Position numbers and translations under genes: made by a program. From positions 496,001-560,000 of the forward strand of contig NZ_CP162553.1 in NCBI RefSeq assembly GCF_040939785.1: DNA of 64,000 bases, in the 5' to 3' direction. The notes beneath the pieces are model-generated. The model had not been told where the DNA came from and ran no database searches. It worked only from the letters and a program-made list of their open reading frames with translations. Positions 45,256-53,447 of the stretch are shown here, in pieces (position 1 is the first letter of the stretch; every line of letters starts with the position of its first letter). The DNA is from Bradyrhizobium lupini. Lineage in GTDB: Bacteria; Pseudomonadota; Alphaproteobacteria; Rhizobiales; Xanthobacteraceae.

Positions 45256-45567
45256 AGCAGGCGCTGCGCCAGCAACGCGTGGCCGAGCGTGCCGCCGGCG
45301 CGAACCGCGGCCGCAATCAACGCGGCTTCCGCGACTTCTTCGCGCGTTGCACCGGCCTTCGCCGCCTGCGCAGTGTGCACGTCGAGGCAATAGGCGCATT
45401 GCGTGGTGAGCACGACTGCGAGCGAGATCAGCTCGCGATATTTTAGCGGGATCAATCCGTCCTTCGACCGCGTGGTTGAACGCAAGGAACGCGTTGGCCT
45501 CGACCGGCGCGAGCGCCACGAAGGCCGGGATAGATTTCAGGTCGTCACGGCTTTGATAATCGGTCAT
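45207..45567 (-). pseudogene. Carboxymuconolactone decarboxylase/AhpD-like gene, frameshifted
   Basis: The N-terminus is in one frame from ATG 45567 (MTDYQSRDDLKSIPAFVAL to AFLAFNHAV). The rest is in another frame (KDGLIPLKYRELISLAVVL, TTQCAYCLDVHTAQAA with the CxxC-x3-H redox motif, then EEVAEAALIAAAVRAGG). The break is near 45465-45470. The 3' end runs directly into DUF429 sequence at about 45255. It is the third gene of the DUF2892-sigma operon, 3 bases after the sigma stop. An intact protein would be a peroxidase-cycle type thiol protein. Confidence 0.8.
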
Positions 45568-45570
45568 GGC

Positions 45571-46092
45571 TCATCTCGTCAGATATTCGCGCATCAGGGC
45601 GCGGGCGCGATGCAGACGTGCCTTCACGGTCTGCCGGGTCGCGCCGAGCGCGACGGCGATCTCGTCGATGGTCATTTCCTTGACGTCGCGCATCAGCGCG
45701 ACGTCGCGGTAGTGCGGCGGCAGCGCCTCGAAGGCCGCCGCGATGTCGATCCGCAAATCGGCTTCAGGACGCGACAGCAGCAGCGCCTCTGCCTCTCCGT
45801 CGTCGATCGCCGGCGCGAGGCCTGCCTTGCGGGCAAGCCGCAGGCATTCGCGGCGGACCACACTGAACAGCCAGGCCGAAAACGCCAGCCACGAGCGGAT
45901 CGTGCCGACATGGCGAAACAGGATCCACAGCGCCTCCTGCGTCGCATCCTCGGCGTCCGCCGAGCTGCGACAGGTGGCGCGGGCGTAGCGGCGGATGTTC
46001 GGTTGCGCCGTCTCGAGCAGAGACGCGATCGCCTGGGGATCGCCGAGGCGCGCGGCCTCGAACAGGTCCGGCGAGATCCCGGCCGCGCTCAC
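45571..46092 (-). CDS. ECF-type RNA polymerase sigma factor
   Basis: 173 residues from a GTG at 46092 with GAGGAGG 6 bases upstream; the longer frame to 46191 is Arg-rich shadow. Region 2 spans IRRYARATCRSSADAEDATQ to RSWLAFSAWLFSVVRRECLR. Region 4 spans ALPPHYRDVALMRDVKEMT to IAVALGATRQTVKARLHRAR. There is no SnoaL-like C-terminal extension, so it is not a canonical ECF41 factor. It overlaps the upstream DUF2892 gene by 4 bases. No anti-sigma gene is adjacent; the DUF2892 membrane protein is the only candidate partner. Confidence 0.9.
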   Translation of the reverse strand: MSAAGISPDLFEAARLGDPQAIASLLETAQPNIRRYARATCRSSADAEDATQEALWILFRHVGTIRSWLAFSAWLFSVVRRECLRLARKAGLAPAIDDGEAEALLLSRPEADLRIDIAAAFEALPPHYRDVALMRDVKEMTIDEIAVALGATRQTVKARLHRARALMREYLTR

Positions 46093-46298
46093 GACGCGCC
46101 TCCTCTTCCGATGCCGGCCATCGCGCAAATCGGACAATAGCCGACGAGGCCGGTCAGTGCGAAGCCGGCGCCGCCGAGCGCAACCAGCCACGCCGCAGCG
46201 CCGGTAAGATACACGAATGCCGCGACCGCCACCGCGACGCCTAAGGCGATCCGCACGGCCTGATGCAGGCCGCCGATGTTCTTTCTGTAAAATGCCAT
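46089..46298 (-). CDS. DUF2892 small membrane protein with a CPIC motif
   Basis: 69 residues from ATG 46298, with GGAGG 6 bases upstream. Residues 4-20 are amphipathic (YRKNIGGLHQAVRIALG), then two membrane helices follow (VAVAVAAFVYLTGAAAWL and VALGGAGFALTGLVGY), closing with CPICAMAGIGRGGAS. The YgaP-like DUF2892 fold is clear. The C-P-I-C pair at the membrane edge could bind metal or cycle as a disulphide. Its stop codon overlaps the sigma start (GTGA), so translation is coupled. Confidence 0.75.
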   Translation of the reverse strand: MAFYRKNIGGLHQAVRIALGVAVAVAAFVYLTGAAAWLVALGGAGFALTGLVGYCPICAMAGIGRGGAS

Positions 46299-46396
46299 CA
46301 CATCCTCCGAGATGAGCCGAAGCAAAATGCCTCGACCGTCAAGAGAGGGCGCGACGACCGGAAAGGATTCGCGGCAACCTGCAATTTTTTTCGCGA

Positions 46397-47581
46397 TCAG
46401 CCTCCGACGGCCTGATAGGCCAGACGCTTGAACTCGAAGAAGAACGGATTCCAGAAGCCCATGTAGCGCTGCGTCATCAGCACACCGGCGGTATTGGCCT
46501 GCGGGCAGATCCACCAATGGGTGCCGGCGAGGCCGCCCCACTGGAATTCGCCGGTCGAATTCGGGGGATCGAACGGCATCGGCGCGAAGGTGACCGCGCC
46601 GCCGAGGCCAAAGCCCTTGCCGGGGATCGGGCCGAGATTGGCGAAGCGAATGTTCTCGCCGGCGGGCAGCTGGTTCGTCGTCATCTGCCGCAGCGTCTCC
46701 GGCTTCAGCAGAGCATCCGAGCCGGGAAGCAGCGCCTGTATCAAAGCGAGCATGTCGGGCAAGGTCGAGACCAGTCCGCCGCCACCCGACAGCCGCGGGA
46801 ACTGCCGCCGATAGGCCTGCGGATAAGGCAGGTCGTCGGCCCGGGTGAGGCCGGGCTTCATGGGATCGAGCACATCCGCGCCGTTGTAGAGGGCGACCAG
46901 CCTGCCCTGCTGCGCGTCCGGCACGTGGAAGCCGGTGTCGGTCATGCCGAGCGGCTCGAAAATGCGCGCCTTGAGCACGGCGTCGAGCGGCTTGCCGGAG
47001 ACGACCTCCACGACGCGCCCGAGCACGTCGGTCGCAACCGAATATTCCCAGGACGCGCCGGGATGAAAGGACAGCGGCAGATCGGCGAGCCGGTCGATCA
47101 TGTCAGTCAGCGGCGTCAACGGATTGAGAACGCGTGCCTCGTTATAGCTTTTGAACAGCACCGTGCCGGGATCGAAGATGCCGTAGCTGAGGCCGGAGGT
47201 ATGGGTCAGAAGCTGCCGGATCGTGATCGGGCTCTTCGCCGGTTCGACGTCGGCAAGGCTCAAAGCGCCCGGCTTCAGAACCTTGCGATTGCCGAGTTGC
47301 GGCAGGAATTTCTCGACAACGTCATCGAGCCCGATGCGGCCTTCCTCGGCCAACAGCATGATCGCGCAGGTGACGAAGATCTTGGTATTGGAGAAGGCGC
47401 GAAAAATGTGATCGGGCCGCAGCGCGGTGCTGGTCTCGCGATCGGCGAAACCGACGCACTGCTGATCGACGACCTCGCGGCCCCGCAGCACCGCCCAGGA
47501 TGCACCCGGAATGATCTCCTGATCGACGTAACGCTGCATTGCTGTCCGCGTGGCGGAAAAATCAGGTGTTCTGGCGTCCAT
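46397..47581 (-). CDS. Serine hydrolase of the beta-lactamase/class C family
   Basis: 394 residues from ATG 47581 (MDARTPDF), GGGGAAA upstream. The nucleophile motif S-x-x-K is SNTK (Ser64, Lys67) in IFRAFSNTKIF, the second motif is in WEYSVATDVLG, and a GGLAGTHWW segment takes the KTG position. No signal peptide is seen, so it is probably a cytoplasmic esterase or peptidase-type member, not a resistance beta-lactamase. A second such gene is at 58866-60122. Confidence 0.85.
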   Translation of the reverse strand: MDARTPDFSATRTAMQRYVDQEIIPGASWAVLRGREVVDQQCVGFADRETSTALRPDHIFRAFSNTKIFVTCAIMLLAEEGRIGLDDVVEKFLPQLGNRKVLKPGALSLADVEPAKSPITIRQLLTHTSGLSYGIFDPGTVLFKSYNEARVLNPLTPLTDMIDRLADLPLSFHPGASWEYSVATDVLGRVVEVVSGKPLDAVLKARIFEPLGMTDTGFHVPDAQQGRLVALYNGADVLDPMKPGLTRADDLPYPQAYRRQFPRLSGGGGLVSTLPDMLALIQALLPGSDALLKPETLRQMTTNQLPAGENIRFANLGPIPGKGFGLGGAVTFAPMPFDPPNSTGEFQWGGLAGTHWWICPQANTAGVLMTQRYMGFWNPFFFEFKRLAYQAVGG

Positions 47582-47655
47582 GTGTTTCCCCAATGATGGT
47601 TGGGATCGATATAGCGTGAATTCGCCAGATATGAAGCCTGACCGGACGGCGCGGC

Positions 47656-48348
47656 TCATCTCTGCTTCATGAACGCAGTCACGTGCAGGCGGCGCCGAGT
47701 CCGCATCCCCTGCCGCTGGTACAGCGCGATGGCCGACGAGTTGCTCGAGAACACGTGCAGGAACGGAATTTCGCTGCGCGCCTCGATCTGCCGCGCGACC
47801 GCCGCCAGCAGCGCCTGCGCGTAGCCCCGCCCCCGATGATCAGGGTGGACGCAGACGGCCGTCATCTCGACGAAATTGCCCGGCTTCATGCGCTCGCCGG
47901 CCATCGCGACCAATTCGCCGCCGGCGCGGATGCCAAGAAACGTCCCGAGTTCGTGCGTGCGCCGCGCGAATGGACCGGGCTTCGTCAAATCCGTCAATGC
48001 CATCATGGCGGGAACGTCGGCTGCACCCAGCCGGACGATCTCGGCATCGCGAAGCGGGCTATCGGCCGGGGAGCCGATCATCTGCTCGCAGGGTCCGGCC
48101 AGCACGACCTTGAAACCGGCGGGAACGTCGACGGCCTCGGGTGTGAACAGCGCGGCGACCTGCGAGCCCGACAGGAGATTGCCGAGCTCGGCAAAGCTCG
48201 TCTCGGACATGTCGACCATGTCGGCAAAAGGCGTCACGTCCACCGGATAGCGCAGCGCTCCCGGGCCACCCTCGGCCAGATGTTTGTGGCTGGTCGTCAG
48301 CGCGCTCCAGATCGGGCGATCCAGTAGGGTCACGTCACCGTCGGACAC
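47656..48348 (-). CDS. GNAT family N-acetyltransferase
   Basis: 230 residues from a GTG at 48348. The C-terminal GNAT core has the acetyl-CoA loop VHPDHRGRGYAQALLAA and the closing FLHVFSSNSSAIALYQRQGM. The N-terminal 100 residues are a poorly conserved domain. It starts 4 bases after the Lin0512 gene stop, so they form an operon. The substrate is unknown. Confidence 0.88.
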   Translation of the reverse strand: MSDGDVTLLDRPIWSALTTSHKHLAEGGPGALRYPVDVTPFADMVDMSETSFAELGNLLSGSQVAALFTPEAVDVPAGFKVVLAGPCEQMIGSPADSPLRDAEIVRLGAADVPAMMALTDLTKPGPFARRTHELGTFLGIRAGGELVAMAGERMKPGNFVEMTAVCVHPDHRGRGYAQALLAAVARQIEARSEIPFLHVFSSNSSAIALYQRQGMRTRRRLHVTAFMKQR

Positions 48349-48352
48349 CGGC

Positions 48353-48700
48353 CTAGTCCTTATCGAAGCTGACGATGACGGCGGCATTGGCGATGAGGAT
48401 GGGGTCGTTACCCTGCTCCGCAGCCGAGGGAATCTCCAGCCCGCCCTTCACCGCGTTGACGGTGACGGTGCCGTAAGGCAGTTCCTTCGCGACCGCGTCC
48501 TTGTCGACGGCTTCGGGATTCGGCACCGCGATCGTGACGTCGACGAACATGTCGTTCGCAGTCTTGTCGATCATCCGGAAGAAGCCGAGGCTCGAATGCC
48601 TGATGGCATCAGAAACGGCACGCTTCGCCGCCTTGGTGGCGTCCCTGCCGTGAACGTCGACGCCCATCCCCATCTCGGTGATACAGCGAATGCGAGCCAT
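48353..48700 (-). CDS. Lin0512 family protein
   Basis: 115 residues from ATG 48700 (MARIRCITEMGMG). The whole length fits the Lin0512 family (TIGR02058/PF09585): EMGMGVDVHGRDATKAAKRA, SSLGFFRMIDKTANDM, VDVTIAVPNPEAVD and ELPYGTVTVNAVKGG. It is a small soluble protein of unknown function that in some bacteria accompanies cyclic amide or CoA-related enzymes. The downstream GNAT gene is probably cotranscribed. Confidence 0.85.
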   Translation of the reverse strand: MARIRCITEMGMGVDVHGRDATKAAKRAVSDAIRHSSLGFFRMIDKTANDMFVDVTIAVPNPEAVDKDAVAKELPYGTVTVNAVKGGLEIPSAAEQGNDPILIANAAVIVSFDKD

Positions 48701-48862
48701 GACCTTATTCCTGTGACTGATTGAGTGATGTGGAGTGTGGGGGATCGGACGGCACGATACAAGTGGGGTCGTTCCTCTCGTATCGCGGACGCGGTGCGGC
48801 ACGCAGAGGCGCTCCATCGTTGCGGCGTTGCAAGCCGCGTACGCTGTGCTATCGCTTAGGCG

Positions 48863-49216
48863 ATGACTCCCAAAACTTTCGAAACCCGCTGCCTGCGCCT
48901 GCCCGCCGTCACCAAGGTGGTGCAGTGGGAGGGCACCTCCGTGTTCAAGGTCGGCGGCAAGATGTTCGCACTCCGCGGCGGCTTTGCCGCGCGCTCCGGC
49001 GGCTACATGTTCAAGGTCTCGAACATGGCCTATGCCATGCTGATCGAGCACGGCCTTGCGCGGCCGGCGCCCTATCTGGCGCGCGCCAAATGGGTGCAAC
49101 TCGTCGGCAACAACGCGCTGCCGGACGCCGAGCTCACGGCCTATCTGGCGCAGGCGCTCGCGCTGATCGCGGCGAAACTCACGCGGAAATCCCGCAAGGT
49201 CCTGGGCCTGGATTGA
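48863..49216 (+). CDS. MmcQ/YjbR family protein
   Basis: 117 residues. The YjbR fold pattern is visible in VTKVVQWEGTSVFKVGGKMFAL and PAPYLARAKWVQLVGNNALPDAELTAYL. YjbR has a DNA-binding-like double wing fold; the function is not established. Monocistronic, divergent from the Lin0512 unit. Confidence 0.85.
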   Translation: MTPKTFETRCLRLPAVTKVVQWEGTSVFKVGGKMFALRGGFAARSGGYMFKVSNMAYAMLIEHGLARPAPYLARAKWVQLVGNNALPDAELTAYLAQALALIAAKLTRKSRKVLGLD

Positions 49217-49252
49217 AGCGCAGTTCGCTGGTGAAGCGAAAACGTGCACTGA

Positions 49253-49290
49253 TTGACTTCGATGATATGTCTGACTAAAGTCAGATATAT
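49253..49290 (+). promoter_or_regulatory. Promoter with overlapping MarR-type palindrome
   Basis: Candidate -35 TTGACT (49253-49258) and -10 TAAAGT (49276-49281), spacing 17. A 26-bp near-perfect palindrome (49265-49290, 11 of 13 pairs match, core TCTGACTAAAGTCAGA) covers the -10 and ends 1 base before the ATG at 49292. No Shine-Dalgarno fits in this space, so the transcript would be nearly leaderless. Confidence 0.6.
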
Positions 49291-49291
49291 C

Positions 49292-50164
49292 ATGCTCGAC
49301 CCTGTTTCCCGCGTCCGCCGCTTCAATCGTGCCGTCACGTCCGCTGTCGGCGCGCTCGACACGTCATTCCTGGGACGCGGGCGGCCACTGGGGGCGGCGC
49401 GCGTGCTCAACGCGATCGGGCATGGACGTTCGGACGTGGCCGAGATTCGCGACTATCTCGGCCTCGATTCCGGCCTGATGAGCCGCCTCCTCCGCTGCCT
49501 CGAGGACGAAGGGCTGGTCGAGACCAATGCGCATGAGGACGATGCGCGCCGTCGCGTCGCGACGTTGACGCGTGCGGGCCGGCGCGAGTTCGCGGCCTAC
49601 GAGGCGCTGTCGAATACGCAGGCCGAGGGCTTCCTCGCCCAACATGCGCAACGCGAGGCGCTGCTGGCGGCGATGGATTTGGTTGCTTCCGCGCTGACGC
49701 GCGAGCGCGTCACGCTGGACGAGATGGACCCGCGGAGCGAACAGGCGCGCTATTGCCTCGGCGAATATTATGGCGAGCTCGGCCGCCGCTTCAAGCAGGG
49801 GTTCGACGTCTCGCTGTCGCGCGATCCCGACGCCAAGGATATGCGCCGCCCGCGCGGCACGTTCATCGTCGCGATGTCGGACACGCTACCGGTCGGCTGC
49901 GTCGGGCTCAAGGGCACCGATCACGGCTATGCCGAGATCAAGCGGCTGTGGGTCGCACCGGCGGCGCGCGGATTGCGGCTCGGCCGGCGCCTGATGGACA
50001 TGACCGAGAACGCCGCGCGCGGGCTCGGCATCAAGCTATTGCGGCTCGACACCAACAGCGCCTTGGCGGAAGCCGGCCAGCTCTACCGACGAAGCGGCTG
50101 GAGCGAGATCCCCCGCTTCAATGACGACCCCTACCCGGACCTGTTCTTCGAAAAACGCCTGTGA
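49292..50164 (+). CDS. MarR-GNAT fusion regulator/acetyltransferase
   Basis: 290 residues from ATG 49292 (MLDPVSRVRRFN). Residues 1-140 form a MarR winged helix (VAEIRDYLGLDSGLMSRLLR, LVETNAHEDDARRRVATLT). Residues 150-290 form a GNAT domain (VGCVGLKGTDHGYAEIKRLW, ARGLRLGRRLMD, LYRRSGWSEIPRFN). This two-domain type is widespread. The palindrome over the promoter is the obvious autoregulatory operator. The acceptor of the acetyl group is unknown. Confidence 0.9.
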   Translation: MLDPVSRVRRFNRAVTSAVGALDTSFLGRGRPLGAARVLNAIGHGRSDVAEIRDYLGLDSGLMSRLLRCLEDEGLVETNAHEDDARRRVATLTRAGRREFAAYEALSNTQAEGFLAQHAQREALLAAMDLVASALTRERVTLDEMDPRSEQARYCLGEYYGELGRRFKQGFDVSLSRDPDAKDMRRPRGTFIVAMSDTLPVGCVGLKGTDHGYAEIKRLWVAPAARGLRLGRRLMDMTENAARGLGIKLLRLDTNSALAEAGQLYRRSGWSEIPRFNDDPYPDLFFEKRL

Positions 50165-50220
50165 GCGCCGGCGCCTTTTCTCTCGTTGCCGCGTTAGGGC
50201 CGGAGCCGCAGGAGCACGCC

Positions 50221-50607
50221 ATGACCAGGTCCGACCTCGCCGACATCTACCGCGACTACATCGCCTGCCTGAACCGGCAGGATTGGCCCGCCCTCGGACA
50301 GTTCGTCCACGATGACGTCGCCCACAATGCGCGACCATTCGGACTGTCCGGCTATCGCGCCATGCTGGAGCAGGATTTTCGCGCAATTCCGGATCTGCAT
50401 TTCGACATCGAGCTGCTGGTCTGCGATCCGCCCCACATCGCGTCCCGGCTGAAGTTCGATTGCACGCCGGCTGGAAAGTTTCTGGGGCTGGATGTGAACG
50501 GCAGGCGCGTGTCCTTTTGCGAAAACGTGTTCTATCGATTTCGCGACGGAAAAATACGGCACGTGTGGTCCATCGTCGACAAGCTCGCGATCGAGGCGCA
50601 GCTCTAG
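50221..50607 (+). CDS. SnoaL-like (NTF2-fold) protein
   Basis: 128 residues from ATG 50221 (MTRSDLADIYRDY), with AGGAG upstream. IYRDYIACLNRQDWPALGQFVHDDV and FCENVFYRFRDGKIRHVWSIVDK are typical of SnoaL-like ester cyclase/NTF2 proteins. The activity cannot be predicted. It follows the MarR-GNAT gene by 56 bases and may share its transcript. Confidence 0.82.
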   Translation: MTRSDLADIYRDYIACLNRQDWPALGQFVHDDVAHNARPFGLSGYRAMLEQDFRAIPDLHFDIELLVCDPPHIASRLKFDCTPAGKFLGLDVNGRRVSFCENVFYRFRDGKIRHVWSIVDKLAIEAQL

Positions 50608-50629
50608 CGCTGCGCCTCGATGAACCTGC

Positions 50630-51850
50630 TTACGCTGCCGCCGGCGCCAACTCCGCTTGCGGCTTCGGGAACGGCTTGAAATTCATCGCCATCAGGAAGG
50701 CGCCGAGGCCCATCGCCCAGGAGGCGATATAGAGCCAGGCGTAGCTCGAGAACGCATCGTAGATCAGGCCGCCGGCGAGCGGGCCCGTGGCCATGCCGAG
50801 ACTGCCGGCCATGGCGGTGCCGCCGATCACGGTGCCCATCATCTTGAGCGGGAAATTTTCGCGGATCAGCACCGCGTAGAGCGGCATGGTGCCGGCATAG
50901 ATGAAGCCAAAGACGGCCCCGACGGCGTAGAACGTCGCGAGCTGATGCGCGAAGACATAGGCGAGTGCGCCGAAGGCCTGCAACAGCAGGCCCGAGACGA
51001 GCACGCGCTTGGCGCCGAAGCGGTCACCCATCAGGCCGAAGGCGATGCGTCCGCCGAGGCCGGCAAAGCCTTCGATACTGTAGATCGTCACCGCCGCGAC
51101 CAGCGGGATGCCGCAGCTCACGGCATAGGAGACGGTGTGAATGATCGGACCGGAATGCGTGGCGCAGCAGAAGAAATTGGTCGCGAGCAGGATCAGGAAT
51201 TGCGGCGAGCGCAGCGCCTCTCCCATCGACATCTCACCTTGCACGGACCCCTCGCCCGCAGGCGCGGCCACGGCGTGCGCGAGCGCCGGCGGGCGGCGCA
51301 CCAGGAACGAGACCGGGATCATGCTGGCGCCGACCACCAGCGCCACGATCTGCATCGAGGTGCGCCAGTCATGGCCGGAGACGAGCCAGGCCGCGAGCGG
51401 CGCCATCGTCATCGGCGCCATGCCCATGCCGGCCGACACCAGCGAGACCGCGAGGCTGCGATGGGTGTCGAACCAGCCGGTCACGGTCGCCATCATCGGC
51501 GCGAAGATCGCCGCACAGGACGCTCCGACCAGAAGCCCGAAGACGAACTGAAACGCCAGCAGCGAGGTGGCGTGACTCGCCGCGAACAGGCTCACGGTCA
51601 GCACCGTCGATCCCGTCAGCACCACCAGCCGCGGCCCGAACCGGTCCGTCAACGTGCCCCAGACCATGCTGGTGCAGGCCATTGCCAGAAAGCCGATCGT
51701 CATGGCGCTGGAGATGCCGGTCACGGACCAGCCGGTGTCCTTTGCGATCGGCTGCAGGAATACCGGCAGCGAAAACATGCCGCCGATGGCGACGCAGCCG
51801 AGCAAGCCGCCCGCGGCGACGATCACCCAGCGATAGGAGGAAGCGTTCAT
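50630..51850 (-). CDS. MFS transporter (OxlT/monocarboxylate-like)
   Basis: 406 residues, 12 membrane segments. Motif A variants are WGTLTDRFGPRLVVL after helix 2 and FGLMGDRFGAKRVLV in the second half. The central loop carries an Ala/Glu/Gly stretch. The pattern (YRWVIVAAGGLLGCVAIGG at the start) suits the oxalate/monocarboxylate branch. No neighbouring enzymes indicate the substrate. Confidence 0.85.
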   Translation of the reverse strand: MNASSYRWVIVAAGGLLGCVAIGGMFSLPVFLQPIAKDTGWSVTGISSAMTIGFLAMACTSMVWGTLTDRFGPRLVVLTGSTVLTVSLFAASHATSLLAFQFVFGLLVGASCAAIFAPMMATVTGWFDTHRSLAVSLVSAGMGMAPMTMAPLAAWLVSGHDWRTSMQIVALVVGASMIPVSFLVRRPPALAHAVAAPAGEGSVQGEMSMGEALRSPQFLILLATNFFCCATHSGPIIHTVSYAVSCGIPLVAAVTIYSIEGFAGLGGRIAFGLMGDRFGAKRVLVSGLLLQAFGALAYVFAHQLATFYAVGAVFGFIYAGTMPLYAVLIRENFPLKMMGTVIGGTAMAGSLGMATGPLAGGLIYDAFSSYAWLYIASWAMGLGAFLMAMNFKPFPKPQAELAPAAA

Positions 51851-51949
51851 TTTGGTCTCCCGTCAGATCTGTCTGGGTGGAAGACGAATGGGAACATGGT
51901 GGGCCGACAGGCCGACGCAAGTTTTTGCGGCACGCTTTTGTGACCTGCC
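51851..51949. other. Promoter-side gap of the MFS gene
   Basis: Part of a 420-base gene-free region (51851-52270) that also contains the dispersed repeat. No further structure was found in 51851-51949 or 52076-52270, apart from a weak Shine-Dalgarno before 52271. Confidence 0.45.
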
Positions 51950-52075
51950 AAACAAAAAACGCGAAAACAACCCCATGCACAGTAGCGGGGCGCTGTCGGA
52001 TCAAGGACTTACAGCGCAGCTCTTTGCAGTGCGAAGGAAGACCCGCCGTTTGACTCGTCGGGCAAAACACCTGCA
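51950..52075. repeat. Dispersed intergenic repeat, copy 2
   Basis: Shares with 14546-14645 the block AACAACCCCATGCACAGTAG (here about 51967-51986) and the block TTTGACTCGTCGGGCAAA followed by ACAC (about 52049-52070). The middle differs and is longer. Located between the MFS and cupin genes. Confidence 0.65.
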
Positions 52076-52270
52076 TGATGGCATCATCCCGCCGCTATTG
52101 AATTCGTCCCGTCGCTAACGTGATCGTCCGCCTCCTCGCGCGCCATCCGGCCTTGCCGTGCGGAACTGGCCGTGCGGATGCGGCGAAATCCGTGACCGGG
52201 TTCGACGACGCGCCTGGCGCTCCGCGATGTGCCAGGCCACGCAACGCTAGAGAACTGCAGGGAAATGCTT

Positions 52271-52732
52271 ATGCCGAAAATCGACATCGCTGCCGTACCC
52301 GCCCGCAAGGGCGCCGGCTACCCCGCGCCCTTCGATGCACCTTGCGCCGATCGGGTCCGGCAGCGGCTCGGCAATGCCGGAGGCTTGTCCGATTTCGGCG
52401 TCAACCTGATGCGCTTGCCGCCCGGCAACTGGTCGAGCCAGCGGCATTGGCACTCGCATGAGGACGAATTCGTCTATGTCCTCGAAGGCGAAGTGACGCT
52501 GATCGAGGGCAAATGCGAGATCGTGCTCCGCGCCGGTGACTGCGCCGCTTTCGCGAAAAACAGCGGCAACGGCCATCACTTGATCAACCGTTCGAGCGCC
52601 ATCGCCCTCTATCTCGAAGTCGGCTCTCGCTCGCCCGACGATCTCACGATTTGCTCCGACATCGACATGATGAGCGCCAACTCCGACGGCCGATTCGTGC
52701 ACAAGGACGGCACGCCCTATCCGGACGGGTGA
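52271..52732 (+). CDS. Cupin domain protein
   Basis: 153 residues from ATG 52271 (MPKIDIAAVPARKG). The cupin motif 1 is HWHSHEDEFVYVLEGEVTL with the metal-binding His-x-His and Glu; motif 2 is near GNGHHLINRS. It is a single-domain cupin, probably metal-binding, of unknown reaction. It may have a partner in the convergent membrane gene, but nothing shows this. Confidence 0.85.
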   Translation: MPKIDIAAVPARKGAGYPAPFDAPCADRVRQRLGNAGGLSDFGVNLMRLPPGNWSSQRHWHSHEDEFVYVLEGEVTLIEGKCEIVLRAGDCAAFAKNSGNGHHLINRSSAIALYLEVGSRSPDDLTICSDIDMMSANSDGRFVHKDGTPYPDG

Positions 52733-52763
52733 GCGTCCGCGACAAGGCTTGAATGGCAAGGCT

Positions 52764-53342
52764 TCAAACAGCCGCGCTACGCCGCCACTCGCCGACCGTG
52801 AGCCAGACCGCCGAGACCAGGAAGTAGAGCGCACCGACTGCAGCATAGCCCGCGACATTCGCGATCGAGGGAATCGCGGGCATCGTGGCCTGAAAGATGA
52901 AGAAGCCGCCTGCGAGAGCCGACTGGCCCCCGCTGAGCACCATGGCCCATTGCGCGCCAAAACTCCGCCAGCGCTGGATGGCCGTTCCGAGTTGGAGCAA
53001 TCCCGACAGGATCGCCCATGCCCCGAAGATTCCGAGCACCCGGTTCATGCTCATCTGCAAGGTCACAAGCACCGCGACGGTGGTCGCCAGGCTGACCACA
53101 ACGTTCAGAGCCTGCGGGCGGCTTTGAGCGAGTCCGCCGCTGCGAACCGCGTCCGCGAAGTTGGCAGCGGCGTCCCATGCGGGATAGAGGACGAGCAAGG
53201 CGCCGGCGATCACTGGAGAAGAAGCCCCGGCGGCAAACGCAGCAGCGACCCAGGCAACCGAGAACGCCGCTCGCACGAAGTAATATTGCTTCAGCCATCG
53301 CTCGCGGTCGCAATGAACCGGATTCAATTGATATCGCGCCAT
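52764..53342 (-). CDS. DUF308-like membrane protein under TetR control
   Basis: 192 residues, five or six hydrophobic segments (AFSVAWVAAAFAAGASSP, VIAGALLVLYPAWDAAANF, VVSLATTVAVLVTLQMSM and others), which resembles DUF308/HdeD-like proteins. A 16-bp palindrome 15 bases upstream of the start is nearly the same as the one before the neighbouring TetR gene, so the two are probably one regulon. The function is unknown; HdeD-type proteins are linked to acid or envelope stress. Confidence 0.6.
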   Translation of the reverse strand: MARYQLNPVHCDRERWLKQYYFVRAAFSVAWVAAAFAAGASSPVIAGALLVLYPAWDAAANFADAVRSGGLAQSRPQALNVVVSLATTVAVLVTLQMSMNRVLGIFGAWAILSGLLQLGTAIQRWRSFGAQWAMVLSGGQSALAGGFFIFQATMPAIPSIANVAGYAAVGALYFLVSAVWLTVGEWRRSAAV

Positions 53343-53356
53343 CGCAGTCTCTCCTA

Positions 53357-53372
53357 TACCTACTAGTTGGTA
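53357..53372 (-). promoter_or_regulatory. TetR operator upstream of the membrane-protein gene
   Basis: TACCTACTAGTTGGTA is a 16-bp palindrome (one mismatch per half). It matches 14 of 16 positions of TACCTTCCAGTTGGTA at 54043-54058. Confidence 0.65.
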
Positions 53373-53447
53373 GTTTTCTTACACACAACGAAACCGTCTT
53401 CGATCCAGCCCACTTGCTGGCTATCGTCATCGTCTCGCCGATGTCTC

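Noticed and set aside
44800..45567. Single 255-residue protein
   Set aside because: Its N-terminus is AhpD-like and its C-terminus DUF429-like, with a nonsense Arg-rich middle; it is a chimera of two broken genes.
45571..46092. ECF41-type sigma factor (because of the adjacent carboxymuconolactone decarboxylase)
   Set aside because: ECF41 factors carry a SnoaL-like C-terminal domain; this protein ends directly after region 4.
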